DNA of 64,000 nucleotides from JAEZHK01 sp040768845 (GTDB lineage Bacteria > Bacillota > Clostridia > Christensenellales > Aristaeellaceae), in assembly GCA_040768845.1 (NCBI GenBank), contig JAXGME010000002.1, positions 62,001 to 126,000 of the forward strand, given 5' to 3'. Both the position numbers and the translations under genes were made by a program. Numbering within the stretch: the first letter of the stretch is position 1; each line of letters starts with the position of its first letter. The notes beneath the pieces are model-generated. The model searched no databases and was not told the DNA's origin. It saw only the letters and a program-made list of their open reading frames with translations. Positions 1-9,207 of the stretch are shown here, in pieces.

Positions 1-600
1 GATCAGCACTGCGCGACGCCCAACATCTTCGCCACCTTCCGGGCCACCGCCGCCAAGCTGAGCGAGATGGGCCTTTCCATTGACCCCGCGCTCTACGACG
101 CGGACAGCTTCAAAACCGATTACTACCTGCGCATGCACATGGGACAGGTGGGCGAGCGCCTGGGGCCGAGCCTCATCGAGCCGGACGATTTCGCGCTGAC
201 CCAACCCACCTATGAAACCATGCTCCGCAAAAAGACCGTCAACGGCAGCAACACCGAGGAGGCCTCCGGCAGCTTTTCGGACCTGCTCAACTGGAGCCTC
301 ATCGACGACGCGGAGCAAAACGGCGTGTCCAACCTGTACAGCGTCTTTGGCAACCACGACGCGGAAAACTGGTACGTCAACGATAAGGTGTCCACGGGGC
401 GCATCCTGATCTCCAAGGATTCCTTCGGCACGCCGCTGGTGGACTACCTGGCGCTCACCGTCCACGAGGTGCTGGCGGTGGACATGCGAAAGGGCCAGCG
501 CACCATCGAGGACTACGCGCGCGCCTACAAGCCGGACATCGTAATCGTGGCCCACTCGCAGGCGATGCTGCGCGAGGCGAACTACGTGTTCATAGAATGA
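1..600 (+). CDS. C-terminal part of a DHHW-family (AlgJ/AlgX-like) secreted protein, 5' end outside window
   Basis: The reading frame is open from the first base to a TGA stop, so about 199 C-terminal residues are visible. The stretch around KDSFGTPLVDYL followed by a short VHEVLAVDMR segment and KPDIVIVAHSQ matches the end of the DHHW/AlgX-like SGNH fold, where a Ser/Asp/His site acts in O-acetylation of cell-surface polymers next to an MBOAT membrane acyltransferase. The conserved N-terminal part and any signal peptide lie outside the window, so the assignment rests on the C-terminal pattern. It reads in the same direction as murB, 38 bases upstream. Confidence 0.55.
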   Translation, partial: DQHCATPNIFATFRATAAKLSEMGLSIDPALYDADSFKTDYYLRMHMGQVGERLGPSLIEPDDFALTQPTYETMLRKKTVNGSNTEEASGSFSDLLNWSLIDDAEQNGVSNLYSVFGNHDAENWYVNDKVSTGRILISKDSFGTPLVDYLALTVHEVLAVDMRKGQRTIEDYARAYKPDIVIVAHSQAMLREANYVFIE

Positions 601-638
601 GCGCGGGCGCGGTAGGATAGGTGCGAAGGGGTGATTGG

Positions 639-1544
639 GTGCTGAGTCTATACGAGGCGCTGGCGCGGGCGCTGCCCCCGGAGCGCCTGCGCCGCGACGA
701 GCCGATGGCGAACCACACCACGTTCCGCCTGGGCGGGCCCGCGGACGTACTGGCGCTGCCGGTTACGCCCGAGGAGGCGCTCATGGCCCTTGCCACCGCC
801 CGGGAGATGGGCGCGGACTGCCTGGTGCTGGGCAACGGCTCCAACATGATCGTGCGGGACGGCGGCATCCGGGGCCTGGTGCTCTCCACCGAAGCGATGG
901 GCACCGTGACGGTCGAAGATCATACCGTAACCGCCCAGGCGGGCGCGTCCCTCGCCAGGCTGGCGAACGCGGCCCTGGCGGCGGGGCTGACCGGCCTGGA
1001 ATTCGCCTCGGGCATTCCGGGCACCGTGGGCGGCGCGACGGCGATGAACGCCGGCGCCTACGGGTGCGATATGGCCGGAGTGCTGGCCGAGGCCCGGGTC
1101 TGGCTGGACGGCCGGGATGTCTGGCTCAGCGCGGACGAAATGGAGTACGGCTACCGGAAATCCGCCGTGCTGAAACGGGGCGCGCTGGTGCTGGAGGCCC
1201 GGTACCGCCTGTCGCCGGGCGACCCGGAGCGCATCCGCGCCCGGATGCTTGAGCTCAACGCCTGCCGCCGGGAAAAGCAGCCGCTGGCGCTGCCCAGTGC
1301 GGGCTCGGTGTTCAAGCGGCCGGAGGGGCATTTTGCCGGCGCGCTGATCGAAAAGGCGGGGCTCAAGGGCTTTACCATCGGCGGCGCGCAGGTTTCCACG
1401 CTGCACGCGGGCTTTATCGTCAACGTGGGCGGCGCCACCGCCCGCGACGTGACGCGGCTGATCGCCCACATCCAGCGGGAGGTTCTGGCGCGGTTCGGCG
1501 TGGCGCTGGAGTGCGAGGTGCGCATTCTGGGGGAAGATGACTGA
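639..1544 (+). CDS. murB: UDP-N-acetylmuramate dehydrogenase (UDP-N-acetylenolpyruvoylglucosamine reductase)
   Basis: Cytoplasmic FAD enzyme that reduces UDP-GlcNAc-enolpyruvate to UDP-MurNAc in peptidoglycan precursor synthesis. Seen: NHTTFRLGGPADV near the start, the FAD-binding LGNGSNMIVRDGG and ASGIPGTVGGA blocks, YRKSAVLK, and PSAGSVFKRP followed by IEKAGLKG near the C-terminus. At about 301 residues it is the compact MurB form usual in Bacillota. I chose the GTG at 639 because GAAGGGG sits 7-8 bases upstream; another in-frame GTG at 621 would add six residues but has a poorer ribosome-binding site. whiA follows after 33 bases, without the rapZ and yvcK genes often found between them. 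Confidence 0.95.
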   Translation: MLSLYEALARALPPERLRRDEPMANHTTFRLGGPADVLALPVTPEEALMALATAREMGADCLVLGNGSNMIVRDGGIRGLVLSTEAMGTVTVEDHTVTAQAGASLARLANAALAAGLTGLEFASGIPGTVGGATAMNAGAYGCDMAGVLAEARVWLDGRDVWLSADEMEYGYRKSAVLKRGALVLEARYRLSPGDPERIRARMLELNACRREKQPLALPSAGSVFKRPEGHFAGALIEKAGLKGFTIGGAQVSTLHAGFIVNVGGATARDVTRLIAHIQREVLARFGVALECEVRILGEDD

Positions 1545-1577
1545 AAACCGGCTGATGGCGCGGGAGGGGGGCTGAAA

Positions 1578-2519
1578 ATGTCGTTCTCATCGGACGTGCG
1601 GGAGGAGCTCGCGCGGTCGGCCTGTGAAAAGGACTGCTGCGCGCGAGCGGAGATGGCCGCCATGGCCCTCTCCTGCGGCGCGCTTTCCTTTCGCGGCGCG
1701 GGGCGCTACCAGCTGACCTTCGGCAGCGAGAGCGCCGCCGTGGCGCGCCGGTATTTTCTGATGGCCAAGGAGTGGCTGGGCGTCACCGGCGAGCTGCGCG
1801 CGGTCAAGACCGACCGACTGGGCGGACGCGCGCGCTACATGCTGTCCTTTTCGAACGAGGACGCCCAGGCGCTGATCGCCGCTTTGAAGCTGACGGACAA
1901 AAACGCGCCGCTGGGCATCCGCAAAACGCCCCACGGCGACATGCTGCGGCGCAACTGCTGCCGCGTGGCGGCGCTTCGCGGCGCGTATCTGGCGGGCGGC
2001 TCCATCAACAACCCCGAGCACGCCTACCACATGGAGATCGCGGTGTCCGACGGGGAGATGGCCCGCTGCGCCGCCCGGCTGATGGAGGGCTTCGGGCTTC
2101 CGGCCCGGGTGAGCGCCCGCAAGCGCCAGTACGTGGCCTATCTCAAGGACGGCGAGCACATCGCCACCCTGCTGACGCTTCTGGGCGCCCACGTGGCGGT
2201 GCTGGCGCTCGAAAACGTGCGAATCCTCAAGGGCGTGCGCAACGAGGTGAACCGCCAGGTCAACTGCGACAGCAGCAATCTGGAAAAGACGGTGGAGGCT
2301 GCCCAGCGCCAGATCAGCATGATCGAATGGATCGACAAAAAGCTGGGGCTCGCGCTCCTGCCGCCGCAGCTGACGGCGCTGGCGCAGTTGCGGCTCAGGT
2401 TCCCCGACGCCTCGTTTGCGGAGTTGGGGAGCCTAATGGACCCGCCGCTGGGAAAGTCCGGCGTCAGTGCGCGAATGCGCCGCCTGGAGGCGCTGGCGGA
2501 GGAACTGGCCAACCGATAG
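1578..2519 (+). CDS. whiA: DNA-binding protein WhiA
   Basis: WhiA combines an N-terminal degenerate LAGLIDADG endonuclease-like domain with a C-terminal helix-turn-helix. In Actinobacteria it is a sporulation regulator; in Bacillota it affects division and chromosome segregation. Seen: the family start SFSSDVREELAR, the RGAYLAGGSINNPE block in the first domain, and a C-terminal HTH region containing FPDASFAELG and LGKSGVSARMRRLEAL. The length of 313 residues is normal. The ATG follows GGAGGGGG with 7-base spacing. It probably shares a transcript with murB and converges on the hydrolase gene, whose stop codon is 13 bases away. Confidence 0.95.
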   Translation: MSFSSDVREELARSACEKDCCARAEMAAMALSCGALSFRGAGRYQLTFGSESAAVARRYFLMAKEWLGVTGELRAVKTDRLGGRARYMLSFSNEDAQALIAALKLTDKNAPLGIRKTPHGDMLRRNCCRVAALRGAYLAGGSINNPEHAYHMEIAVSDGEMARCAARLMEGFGLPARVSARKRQYVAYLKDGEHIATLLTLLGAHVAVLALENVRILKGVRNEVNRQVNCDSSNLEKTVEAAQRQISMIEWIDKKLGLALLPPQLTALAQLRLRFPDASFAELGSLMDPPLGKSGVSARMRRLEALAEELANR

Positions 2520-2532
2520 CGCGTTAGGGCAC

Positions 2533-3645
2533 TTACCCGGCGCCGAACCCGGCGTCCTCCGGCGGCGGGGCTTCGTGGGGATCTCGTTCCCTGGTCTGGC
2601 CGATGGGCACCAGGTTCTTCGCGCCCGCCGCGAACAGAAGCCCCACCACCCGCCTGAGGAGCCGCCGCGTATCCTGATCAAACCCGGAGGTTTCCGTCAG
2701 AATGGCGGCCAGGTTTTTGCGCCAGCCGGCCATCAGGTCGTTCACCGACTTCGCGCCGGTGGAGGAAAGGATGCGGTACACCGCCTCGATGAAGGCCCGC
2801 CGGTCCTCCACGGACACCGTGGACATCCACTGCTTGATGGTCTTGTCCACGTACAGGCTGCCCGCCCGGAGGCCGCCTTCCTTGATGAAGTCCTCCCGTA
2901 CGGCCTGCCATGTGAAGGGGTCGTGCTGCATGATGCCAAAGCCCTCGCTGCGCACCACCTGGTAGCTCTCCGAGTGCTCCATCAGCATGCCGATGATCGA
3001 AGTCTGCGGCAGATAGGTTTTGACGCGCGGCTCAATGTCGGAATAGGCCGGGCTTTCCTGCATACGCCTTGTCAGGCCGGGACCGTCATTGTTGTAGACC
3101 TCGCGGACGCGCGCGCGCACGGCGTCCCCGCAAAAAAGCGCGGCGTAGACGGCCAGGTTGCCGCCCTTGGAATGGCCGCCCACCCTGAGCGCGCCGTCCA
3201 CCAGGCCCGCGACCTCGTTGAGATAGCGTACGCTCTCAGTCTGGGCGGGCACCACGTCCGCAAAGCCCATGTTGAAGTCTTCTTTCCAGCCCACCAGCGT
3301 GACGTCCGTTCCGCGGAAGGCCGCGTAGCTGGTGCCGTCGCCCAGCTCGACCGTCACCGCGGCAAACTGCTTTTCCTCTTCCTCGCTGAAGTGGTCCCAA
3401 AAGGAGACGAGGCGCATGGCGCCAAAGCGCGCCCCCTGCCCCATCCGCCGCATCAGTTCCCGATAGGAAGGGTTCTGCTCCTGGGCGCATACCGCCGGCG
3501 CAACCTCCGCGATGGTCTTGCCCTCGCAGCCCTTCAGCGGAAGGTAGGAGAGCACGCTCAGAATCAGGTTGTCCACCGGGTTGAACGGCGCGACGCGCAG
3601 CGGCACGTCCATCCGCCAGTTCAGGTAATCAAGTATTGTGCCCAT
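2533..3645 (-). CDS. Mbeg1-like alpha/beta hydrolase (DUF2974 family)
   Basis: A 370-residue protein starting MGTILDYLNWRMD, the typical opening of the DUF2974/Mbeg1-like family of putative lipases in clostridia. The nucleophile elbow is GGHSKGGNLAVYAALF (serine in the GHSKG pentapeptide). A likely acid is in NNDGPGL and a likely histidine in MEHSESYQVV, which would complete a triad; these last two are inferred from position. No signal peptide is seen, so the protein is expected in the cytoplasm. The ATG follows GAAAGAGG at 7 bases; an upstream open extension is not supported by a start or ribosome-binding site. Substrate is unknown. Confidence 0.8.
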   Translation of the reverse strand: MGTILDYLNWRMDVPLRVAPFNPVDNLILSVLSYLPLKGCEGKTIAEVAPAVCAQEQNPSYRELMRRMGQGARFGAMRLVSFWDHFSEEEEKQFAAVTVELGDGTSYAAFRGTDVTLVGWKEDFNMGFADVVPAQTESVRYLNEVAGLVDGALRVGGHSKGGNLAVYAALFCGDAVRARVREVYNNDGPGLTRRMQESPAYSDIEPRVKTYLPQTSIIGMLMEHSESYQVVRSEGFGIMQHDPFTWQAVREDFIKEGGLRAGSLYVDKTIKQWMSTVSVEDRRAFIEAVYRILSSTGAKSVNDLMAGWRKNLAAILTETSGFDQDTRRLLRRVVGLLFAAGAKNLVPIGQTRERDPHEAPPPEDAGFGAG

Positions 3646-3694
3646 GCGCCCGCCTCTTTCCCGACACATTTCCGGCGCGTCCGCGCCAAGGATT

Positions 3695-3723
3695 ATTCTA
3701 GCACAACGCGCTTCCGCGCGCAA
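3695..3723 (-). promoter_or_regulatory. Sigma-A type promoter of the hydrolase gene
   Basis: On the minus strand TTGCGC and TAGAAT are separated by 17 bases, about 50 bases upstream of the ATG. It lies in the 105-base gap shared with the divergently transcribed sulfoxide reductase gene. Confidence 0.5.
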
Positions 3724-3750
3724 CGCGCGAAGCAAAAGAGGGGGATTCAT

Positions 3751-4221
3751 TTGTACGGGGATATGCTGAACATGGCGAAGGCGCTGATGGCAGACGAGCG
3801 CCACCCGCTGGCCAACGCCGCGAACCTTTCCGCGCTGGTGTACCGGGAGATGGCGCACCTCAACTGGGCGGGGTTTTACTTTCTGCACGACGGTGCGCTG
3901 CTTTTGGGCCCCTTTCAGGGCAGGCCCGCGTGCCTTCGCATCGCGGTGGGGCGCGGCGTGTGCGGCACGGCGGTGCTGCAGGGGCGAACCCTTCTGGTGC
4001 CCGACGTTTGCGCCTTTCCGGGCCACATCGCCTGCGACGGCGCGTCCCGGAGCGAGCTGGTGTGCCCCATCCGCGCGGACGGGCGCATCCTGGGCGTAAT
4101 GGACCTGGACAGCCCGCGCCCGGCCCGCTTCGGCGCGGCCGAGCAGGCGGCGGTGGAGGCCCTCGCCGCCCTCTACGCCGGGGCCTGCGACTTTTCGGAC
4201 GCGGGCTACCGACTCAGCTGA
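3751..4221 (+). CDS. msrC: Free methionine-(R)-sulfoxide reductase (GAF domain)
   Basis: Reduces free methionine-R-sulfoxide in the cytoplasm, part of oxidative-damage repair. The whole protein is one GAF domain. Seen: NWAGFYFLHDGALLLGPF, then the three family cysteines in GRPACLRI, GRGVCGTAV and GHIACDGASRSE, and VMDLDSP near the end. I chose a TTG start because AGAGGGGG lies 6 bases upstream and it gives 156 residues, the usual family size; the next ATG would drop the first four residues. The 3' end overlaps the convergent AEC transporter gene by 8 bases. Confidence 0.92.
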   Translation: MYGDMLNMAKALMADERHPLANAANLSALVYREMAHLNWAGFYFLHDGALLLGPFQGRPACLRIAVGRGVCGTAVLQGRTLLVPDVCAFPGHIACDGASRSELVCPIRADGRILGVMDLDSPRPARFGAAEQAAVEALAALYAGACDFSDAGYRLS

Positions 4222-5137
4222 CCAGCGCGGCCATCACCGCGAAGATCATCAGCGAAAGGACCGTCGAAACCGACAGCACCGACGTGATGTAGCCCCGGGC
4301 GGAGGCGTCTTTGGACACGATGGGCAGTACGTAGGGCGGCGGCAGCGCGAACATCAGCACCGCGGCGCCCGCCAGCAGATGATCTCCCGGCGCCAGCGCC
4401 GCCAGCGCGAGCAGCATCACGCCCAGCATCAGCCCCGTGACGGCGACGCGCACGCCCAGCGTCAGCGCGACCTCGCGCCACTTGAGGCCGCCAAAGTCCA
4501 GCCCGTAGCCGATCACAAACAGGATCACCGCGCCGGTGGGGCCTGCCACAAAGTCCACCGCCGCCTGCACCGGCGCGCCCAGCGCGGAGCCGTACAGCTT
4601 GTCGCCCAGTCCCGTCACCCCCAGCGCCACGCCCGCGGCGATGGCCAGAATGGTGGGCGACTTGGCCAGCTCCGCCAGCCGCGCGCCCATCGGGCGGCGG
4701 TCGCCCTCCTGCGCCCCCAGAAGGGCCATGTAGGCGGTAAAGACAAACAGCACCTGGCCCAGGTCCATCACCGCGAAGGAGCGGATCGCCGCCTGGCCGT
4801 AGAGCATCGCGTACAGCGCGTAGCCCATCATGCCCGCCTCAAACCCGGTGGTCAGAAACGGCAGGTATCCGGACGCGCCCGGGATTTTCCCGCGGGCCAG
4901 CGCGCCCAGCGCCCAGCCCACCAGCGACAGGCCGAACATCAGCGCCACCACCGCCAGCATGCTGACCGAATAGCCGGCCCGATAGAACGCGCCGAAGAGC
5001 ACCGCCGGCAGCGTCACCTTCATCACAAGCGCCTGCAGCGCGCCGACGCCCTCCCGCTTCACGATGCCCGTCCGCCGGGCCAGCGCGCCCGCGAGGATCA
5101 TCACGGCCACCGGCAGCACCGTCGTCACAACGCCCAT
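4214..5137 (-). CDS. AEC-family membrane transporter
   Basis: A 307-residue, highly hydrophobic protein with the auxin-efflux-carrier/malate-permease family layout: two halves of about five membrane segments. Recognisable pieces are ILAGALARRTGIV at the N-terminus, VMKVTLPAVLFGAF in the first half and LPPPYVLPIVSKDA in the second. Members export or import organic anions; the substrate cannot be read from sequence. The ATG lies one base after the holA stop, so it is translated from the comEC-holA transcript. The start is fixed by that junction. Confidence 0.85.
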   Translation of the reverse strand: MGVVTTVLPVAVMILAGALARRTGIVKREGVGALQALVMKVTLPAVLFGAFYRAGYSVSMLAVVALMFGLSLVGWALGALARGKIPGASGYLPFLTTGFEAGMMGYALYAMLYGQAAIRSFAVMDLGQVLFVFTAYMALLGAQEGDRRPMGARLAELAKSPTILAIAAGVALGVTGLGDKLYGSALGAPVQAAVDFVAGPTGAVILFVIGYGLDFGGLKWREVALTLGVRVAVTGLMLGVMLLALAALAPGDHLLAGAAVLMFALPPPYVLPIVSKDASARGYITSVLSVSTVLSLMIFAVMAALVS

Positions 5138-5138
5138 C

Positions 5139-6155
5139 CTATGCCCCTCCCCGACCCAGCCGCAGCATCAGCGCGTCCACCGCCGCCTGATCCCGAAGCG
5201 CGCCGCGCTTGATGTCGTAATCCGCCTGGGCGCAGGCCCGGTACATTTCCTCCAGCTTCCCGGCGTCCACCCGCGCCGCCTGCGCCTGGGCGCGGGTGGC
5301 GGCATAGTGGTTGAGCGACAGCCTTTCCTCAATCTCTCGCAGCGGCACGCCCTCAGCCCTCAGCCGCCGGATGTGAGTCAGCATGCGCATCTGCCGGGTC
5401 AGCATCGCCAGGATGCCCACCCGGTTTTCGCCCGTGCGCAGCAGCGCGCCATAGATCCGGTGGGCGTCGTAGACCTTGCCCTCCATCAGAAAATCGATCA
5501 TCCGGAACACCGAGCTCTCCAGCGACGGCGCCACCAACTGCTCCACGTCCGCCGCGCCGATCGACTCCCGCTCTCCGGCGTAGGCCACCAGCTTGCCCAG
5601 TTCGCCGTCCAGCCGCGTCAGAGCGCGCCCGGCGAGAAAGACCAGGCTGTCCAGCGCCGCGCGGTCGATCTTCTTGCCGCATTTCCTTAACCTTGCGTTC
5701 GCCCACTTGTACAGCTCCGCATCGTCCAGCGGTTCAAAGGCCACCGCCCCGGGCAGCTTCGCCAGCGCCGAGGACAGCTTTTTGCGCATGTCCGCCGCGC
5801 CGCGCACAAAAAACACCACGCAGGCGGTATCCGGCGCGGCGCTCAGCCAGCCGAGGACGCGCTGCGCCTCCTCCTGCTCCGATCGGGCCTTGCCCCCCAT
5901 CAGCGGCGCAAAGTCCCGAACCAGCACCAGCCGGCGCTCGGCCATCACCGGCAGCGTCTCCGCGGCCTCTATGATCGCCTGCGCGCCGCCGCCCTCCATC
6001 ACCGTTTCGTTGAGCTCCTCGAGCCCCGCCGGCAGCAGCCTTTCCCGCAGCCGCCGGACCGCGCTCTCCTTGATCCATTCCTCCGGGCCGTAAAAAAAGT
6101 ATACGCTTTCGTACGCGCCCCGGTCAATCGCCTGAAACAGCGCCTGCCTTGTCAT
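5139..6155 (-). CDS. holA: DNA polymerase III delta subunit
   Basis: Delta opens the sliding beta clamp as part of the clamp loader. The 338-residue protein begins MTRQALFQAI and has YFFYGPEEWIKESAVRRL (the delta counterpart of a P-loop region, without a functional Walker motif), RRLVLVRDF, DTACVVFFV, and a C-terminal part with ILAMLTRQMRML and DIKRGALRDQ that fits the family collar domain. The ATG overlaps the comEC stop as ATGA and has an AGGAGG ribosome-binding site inside the comEC end. comEC-holA is a common order in Bacillota. Confidence 0.93.
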   Translation of the reverse strand: MTRQALFQAIDRGAYESVYFFYGPEEWIKESAVRRLRERLLPAGLEELNETVMEGGGAQAIIEAAETLPVMAERRLVLVRDFAPLMGGKARSEQEEAQRVLGWLSAAPDTACVVFFVRGAADMRKKLSSALAKLPGAVAFEPLDDAELYKWANARLRKCGKKIDRAALDSLVFLAGRALTRLDGELGKLVAYAGERESIGAADVEQLVAPSLESSVFRMIDFLMEGKVYDAHRIYGALLRTGENRVGILAMLTRQMRMLTHIRRLRAEGVPLREIEERLSLNHYAATRAQAQAARVDAGKLEEMYRACAQADYDIKRGALRDQAAVDALMLRLGRGGA

Positions 6156-8416
6156 GGTTCCTCCTCAACGGAAATGAATGGGCTGACCGCCACCGCACCG
6201 CCCTCGAGCACGCGGGCGCGCACCATGCCATGGCGGTCGGTGCGGTACGCCGCGCCGCCCAGGCTGCGGATGCGCTCCATCAGCGCTTCGGACGGATGTC
6301 CGGCGCCGCCGCCGGCGGAAACCGCCACCACGCCCGGCGTGGAGGCCCGCAGCAGGAATTCGGCGCCCTTGATGAACGCGCCGTGGTGGGGCGCTTTGAC
6401 GAGATCCACATCCGGAATGTCCGGCAGCAGCGTTGCGTCCGTGAGATCACCGGTCAAGAGCGCCGACGCGTCGCCGGAGGTGATGAGAAGCACCAGCGAG
6501 GCGTCGTTTGCGTCCGCCGGGGTGATGCCCGCGGGCGGGTACAGCACGCGGGCCGCGGCGTTTTGCCCCAGCGGCACCACGTCCCCCGCGCCAAGGGGCA
6601 CGAAGGGGCCGTCAAGCCCCGACCGCGCCTGGGCCTCCAGTACGCCCTCCAGCCGGTCCCAGCACTCCGGCACGTAGATTGTGGCGTCCGGGTACAGCGC
6701 CCGAACGGCCCCCGCGCCGCCGATGTGATCGTCGTGAGGATGGGTCAGAAACACGGCGCGAAGATCGAGGCCCGTCTTGGCCAGATAGTCCGCCGCCGCG
6801 CCGTCCTTCTCGCCCGCATCCACAAGATACGCTTCGCCGTCCGCGTATACCACCGCCGCGTCGGCGTTCCCCACGGCGAGAAAGTCAAACGCCAGGCCGC
6901 CCGGCACCGACCAGACGTTAAACAGCGCCGACAGCGCCAGCGCCGCCGGAAACACCACAAACGCCGCGCGCCTTCGCCCCGCCGAAAGCCCCGCGTGGTC
7001 GGAAATCCAGTAGATCCCCAACCCCCACGCGAGGCCCAATCCCCAGAACATCTGCCCCACCGGAACGGAGGCGCGGGGCAGCCCCGCCGCAACGTCCGCA
7101 ACCCAAGTCATCCCCCGCAGCATCATGGCGGCGGGCCATGCGGCCACCGCGCCCGCGGCGGGCCAGACCATCGCCACCGGCAGCGCCAGAAACGTCAGCG
7201 GCAGCGAAAGGGTCGCCAGCGGCACCGCAGGGATGTTGACCAGCGGGCCATAGGGCTGAAGCGTGCCGAAAAGGCTCATCAGCGCGGGCACCAGCGCAGC
7301 CGTCGCCGCGACGCTGGCGGTGAACGCCCGGAGAAGAACGCGCGGTGCCCAGGGCACCGCGGCGACACGGAGGAGCCTGTCCAGCGGCCGGGAGAGCAGG
7401 ATCAGCCCGGCCATCGCCGCAAAGGACAGAATAAACCCCGCGTCCCCCGCGTCCAGCGGGTTCGCCGCCAGCATCAGAAGCATCGCCGCGGCCAGACCGC
7501 TCAGACTGTCCCCTGGCCGCCCGGTCAGCGGCGCGAGCCGGAAGGCCAGGTACATCACCACGGCGCGGACCACGGGGCCGGAAAATCCCGTCAGAAGCGC
7601 GTAAGCCGCCATCAGCGGCGCCACCACAAAAAACGCCGCCCGCCGCGACAGGCACCTTTTGAGCAGCTTATCCAGCGCCGCCGCAAGGCAGGTGATGTGC
7701 AACCCGCTGACCGACAGGATGTGGGCGATGCCCGCATCGCGGAAATCGTCGGTCATCTCCTCCAGCAGGCCGCTCCGGTCGCCCAGCACCAGCGCCTTGA
7801 CCAGCGGCACCTCATCGGCGGGGAAGGCGGCGTCAATCGCCGAGGCGATGCGCGCCCGGACGGCGCGGAGCACCGTCATCCCGGAGAGGCCGCCCGCGCT
7901 CACCCGCGCGGTGCCCGGCCGCATGGTGGCGCAGGCCACGCCCTTTCTGCGGCACCAGGCGTCAAAGTCAAACCCGTAAGGGTTCATTTGGCCCGAGGGC
8001 CGCCACGTGTCCGCCTCCATGGTGATCCGGTCGCCCAGGGCGGCAGGGACTTCCTCGTAGGCGTAGACGCGCATCTTCCAGGCGATGGGCTCGCCCGCCA
8101 GCGCGGCGTCCGCAAGCGTCAGCACGGTGCGCCGACCGTCCCACGAGGGCGGCAGGCACACCGTTCCGGTGAGGAAGGCACCCTCGCGCTCCGCCGGCAT
8201 CGGCCGCTGCATCAGATACGCGGCCTCCATCGCGAAGAGCAGCATCAGCGCGGCGAAGACCGCCGTCCCCCGCTTCCAAAACACCGCGGCGCCTGCCGCC
8301 ACCGCCCCGACGCCAAAGGCGAGCGCGGGCACATCCAGCGCGGCCCCCGCCACCGCGCCGGCAAGGCAGCTGAGCGCGGCGGGCACCAGCGGGCGGCGCG
8401 CCAGGCGCGTAAACAC
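6152..8416 (-). CDS. comEC: DNA internalization/competence protein ComEC/Rec2
   Basis: Polytopic membrane protein that carries transforming DNA strands across the membrane. Order of parts: two or three N-terminal membrane segments, an OB-like extracellular domain (around ITMEADTWRPSG), the competence domain with the ILSVSGLHI motif and many helices, and a C-terminal metallo-beta-lactamase-like domain with LTHPHDDHIGG and LLTGDLTDA. The preceding MBL gene ends two bases before the GTG start, and no good independent ribosome-binding site is visible, so translation is probably coupled. That start gives 754 residues; a longer frame upstream overlaps the MBL gene and lacks family similarity. Pilus and ComEA genes are not in the window. 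Confidence 0.93.
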   Translation of the reverse strand: MFTRLARRPLVPAALSCLAGAVAGAALDVPALAFGVGAVAAGAAVFWKRGTAVFAALMLLFAMEAAYLMQRPMPAEREGAFLTGTVCLPPSWDGRRTVLTLADAALAGEPIAWKMRVYAYEEVPAALGDRITMEADTWRPSGQMNPYGFDFDAWCRRKGVACATMRPGTARVSAGGLSGMTVLRAVRARIASAIDAAFPADEVPLVKALVLGDRSGLLEEMTDDFRDAGIAHILSVSGLHITCLAAALDKLLKRCLSRRAAFFVVAPLMAAYALLTGFSGPVVRAVVMYLAFRLAPLTGRPGDSLSGLAAAMLLMLAANPLDAGDAGFILSFAAMAGLILLSRPLDRLLRVAAVPWAPRVLLRAFTASVAATAALVPALMSLFGTLQPYGPLVNIPAVPLATLSLPLTFLALPVAMVWPAAGAVAAWPAAMMLRGMTWVADVAAGLPRASVPVGQMFWGLGLAWGLGIYWISDHAGLSAGRRRAAFVVFPAALALSALFNVWSVPGGLAFDFLAVGNADAAVVYADGEAYLVDAGEKDGAAADYLAKTGLDLRAVFLTHPHDDHIGGAGAVRALYPDATIYVPECWDRLEGVLEAQARSGLDGPFVPLGAGDVVPLGQNAAARVLYPPAGITPADANDASLVLLITSGDASALLTGDLTDATLLPDIPDVDLVKAPHHGAFIKGAEFLLRASTPGVVAVSAGGGAGHPSEALMERIRSLGGAAYRTDRHGMVRARVLEGGAVAVSPFISVEEEP

Positions 8417-8418
8417 GC

Positions 8419-9126
8419 TTACACGGAAACGGCCATGCCCGGCCGGGCCAACAGCGCGGCAGGATAGGCCGCGCGCGCCTCTTCCAGCACCCGCTCCGGA
8501 TCGTACCTGGGCGACAGGTGGGTCAGGATCAGCGCCTTCGCCCGGGCCTCGGCCGCCAGCTCGCCGCACTTTGCCGCCGAAAGGTGCGGCGCGCGCGGGC
8601 TCCAGTCGGCGGTCAGAAGCCCCGCGTCCGCCAGCAACAGGTCCGCGCCGTCGGCAAACAGCGCCAGCGCGGGGTTGGTGTTGGTGTCTCCCGTGTAGAC
8701 GAACTTCCTGTCGCCGTCCGCGACGGCAATGGAATAGGCTTCTACCGGGTGCCGTGCCGGCAGGAACGAAACGCGAAACGGCCCGATGGACACATCTTCG
8801 ATGGGAAACAGGTCAAACCGGCCGCCCGCCAAAAGCGCGGCCTGGGGCGCGGGGGTCCCGGGCGCGTAGACGGGCAGGCTGATCCCCGCAAACTCCAGCG
8901 CGTAGCGCATGGGCAGCATGTCCGACATGTGGTCAAAGTGCAGGTGGCTGAGGACGATGGCCGTCAGCTTTTCGAGGGTGGGCCACTGGGCCACTTTTGA
9001 AAGGACGCCGCTTCCGCAGTCCAGCAGCAGATGCGTTTTTTCGTCGTCCGACGAGACGAGATACCCGGAACAGGCGCCGCCCGGCGCGGGATAGGGCCCG
9101 TTCACGCCAAAAACCGTCAGGCGCAC
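8419..9126 (-). CDS. MBL-fold metallohydrolase (YhfI-like)
   Basis: Cytoplasmic metallo-beta-lactamase-fold hydrolase of 235 residues. It opens LTVFGVNGPYPAPGGACSGY, typical of the YhfI/RNase Z-like group, and carries LLLDCGSGVLS, the metal motif SHLHFDHMSDM, ARHPVEAYS, YTGDT and LTHLSPRY. The GTG start is preceded by GAAGGGGG at about 9 bases. An ATG nine codons upstream has no ribosome-binding site and coincides with the predicted transcription start, so it is unlikely. It heads the comEC-holA-AEC operon. The natural substrate is unknown. Confidence 0.85.
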   Translation of the reverse strand: MRLTVFGVNGPYPAPGGACSGYLVSSDDEKTHLLLDCGSGVLSKVAQWPTLEKLTAIVLSHLHFDHMSDMLPMRYALEFAGISLPVYAPGTPAPQAALLAGGRFDLFPIEDVSIGPFRVSFLPARHPVEAYSIAVADGDRKFVYTGDTNTNPALALFADGADLLLADAGLLTADWSPRAPHLSAAKCGELAAEARAKALILTHLSPRYDPERVLEEARAAYPAALLARPGMAVSV

Positions 9127-9161
9127 CCCGAACACCCCCTTCGTAGGTTTCATTAAATGTA

Positions 9162-9191
9162 AGTATATCATCATTTCCGGCCCCGTGGCAA
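9162..9191 (-). promoter_or_regulatory. Sigma-A type promoter of the MBL-comEC-holA operon
   Basis: TTGCCA and TATACT with 18-base spacing on the minus strand; predicted start lies about 28 bases before the GTG of the MBL gene. Confidence 0.6.
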
Positions 9192-9207
9192 GCACCTCGG
9201 GCCTGCC

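Noticed and set aside
6149..8467. Open frame of over 770 codons opposite comEC
   Set aside because: Arg/Gly/His-rich antisense composition with no family similarity; comEC is certain on the other strand.
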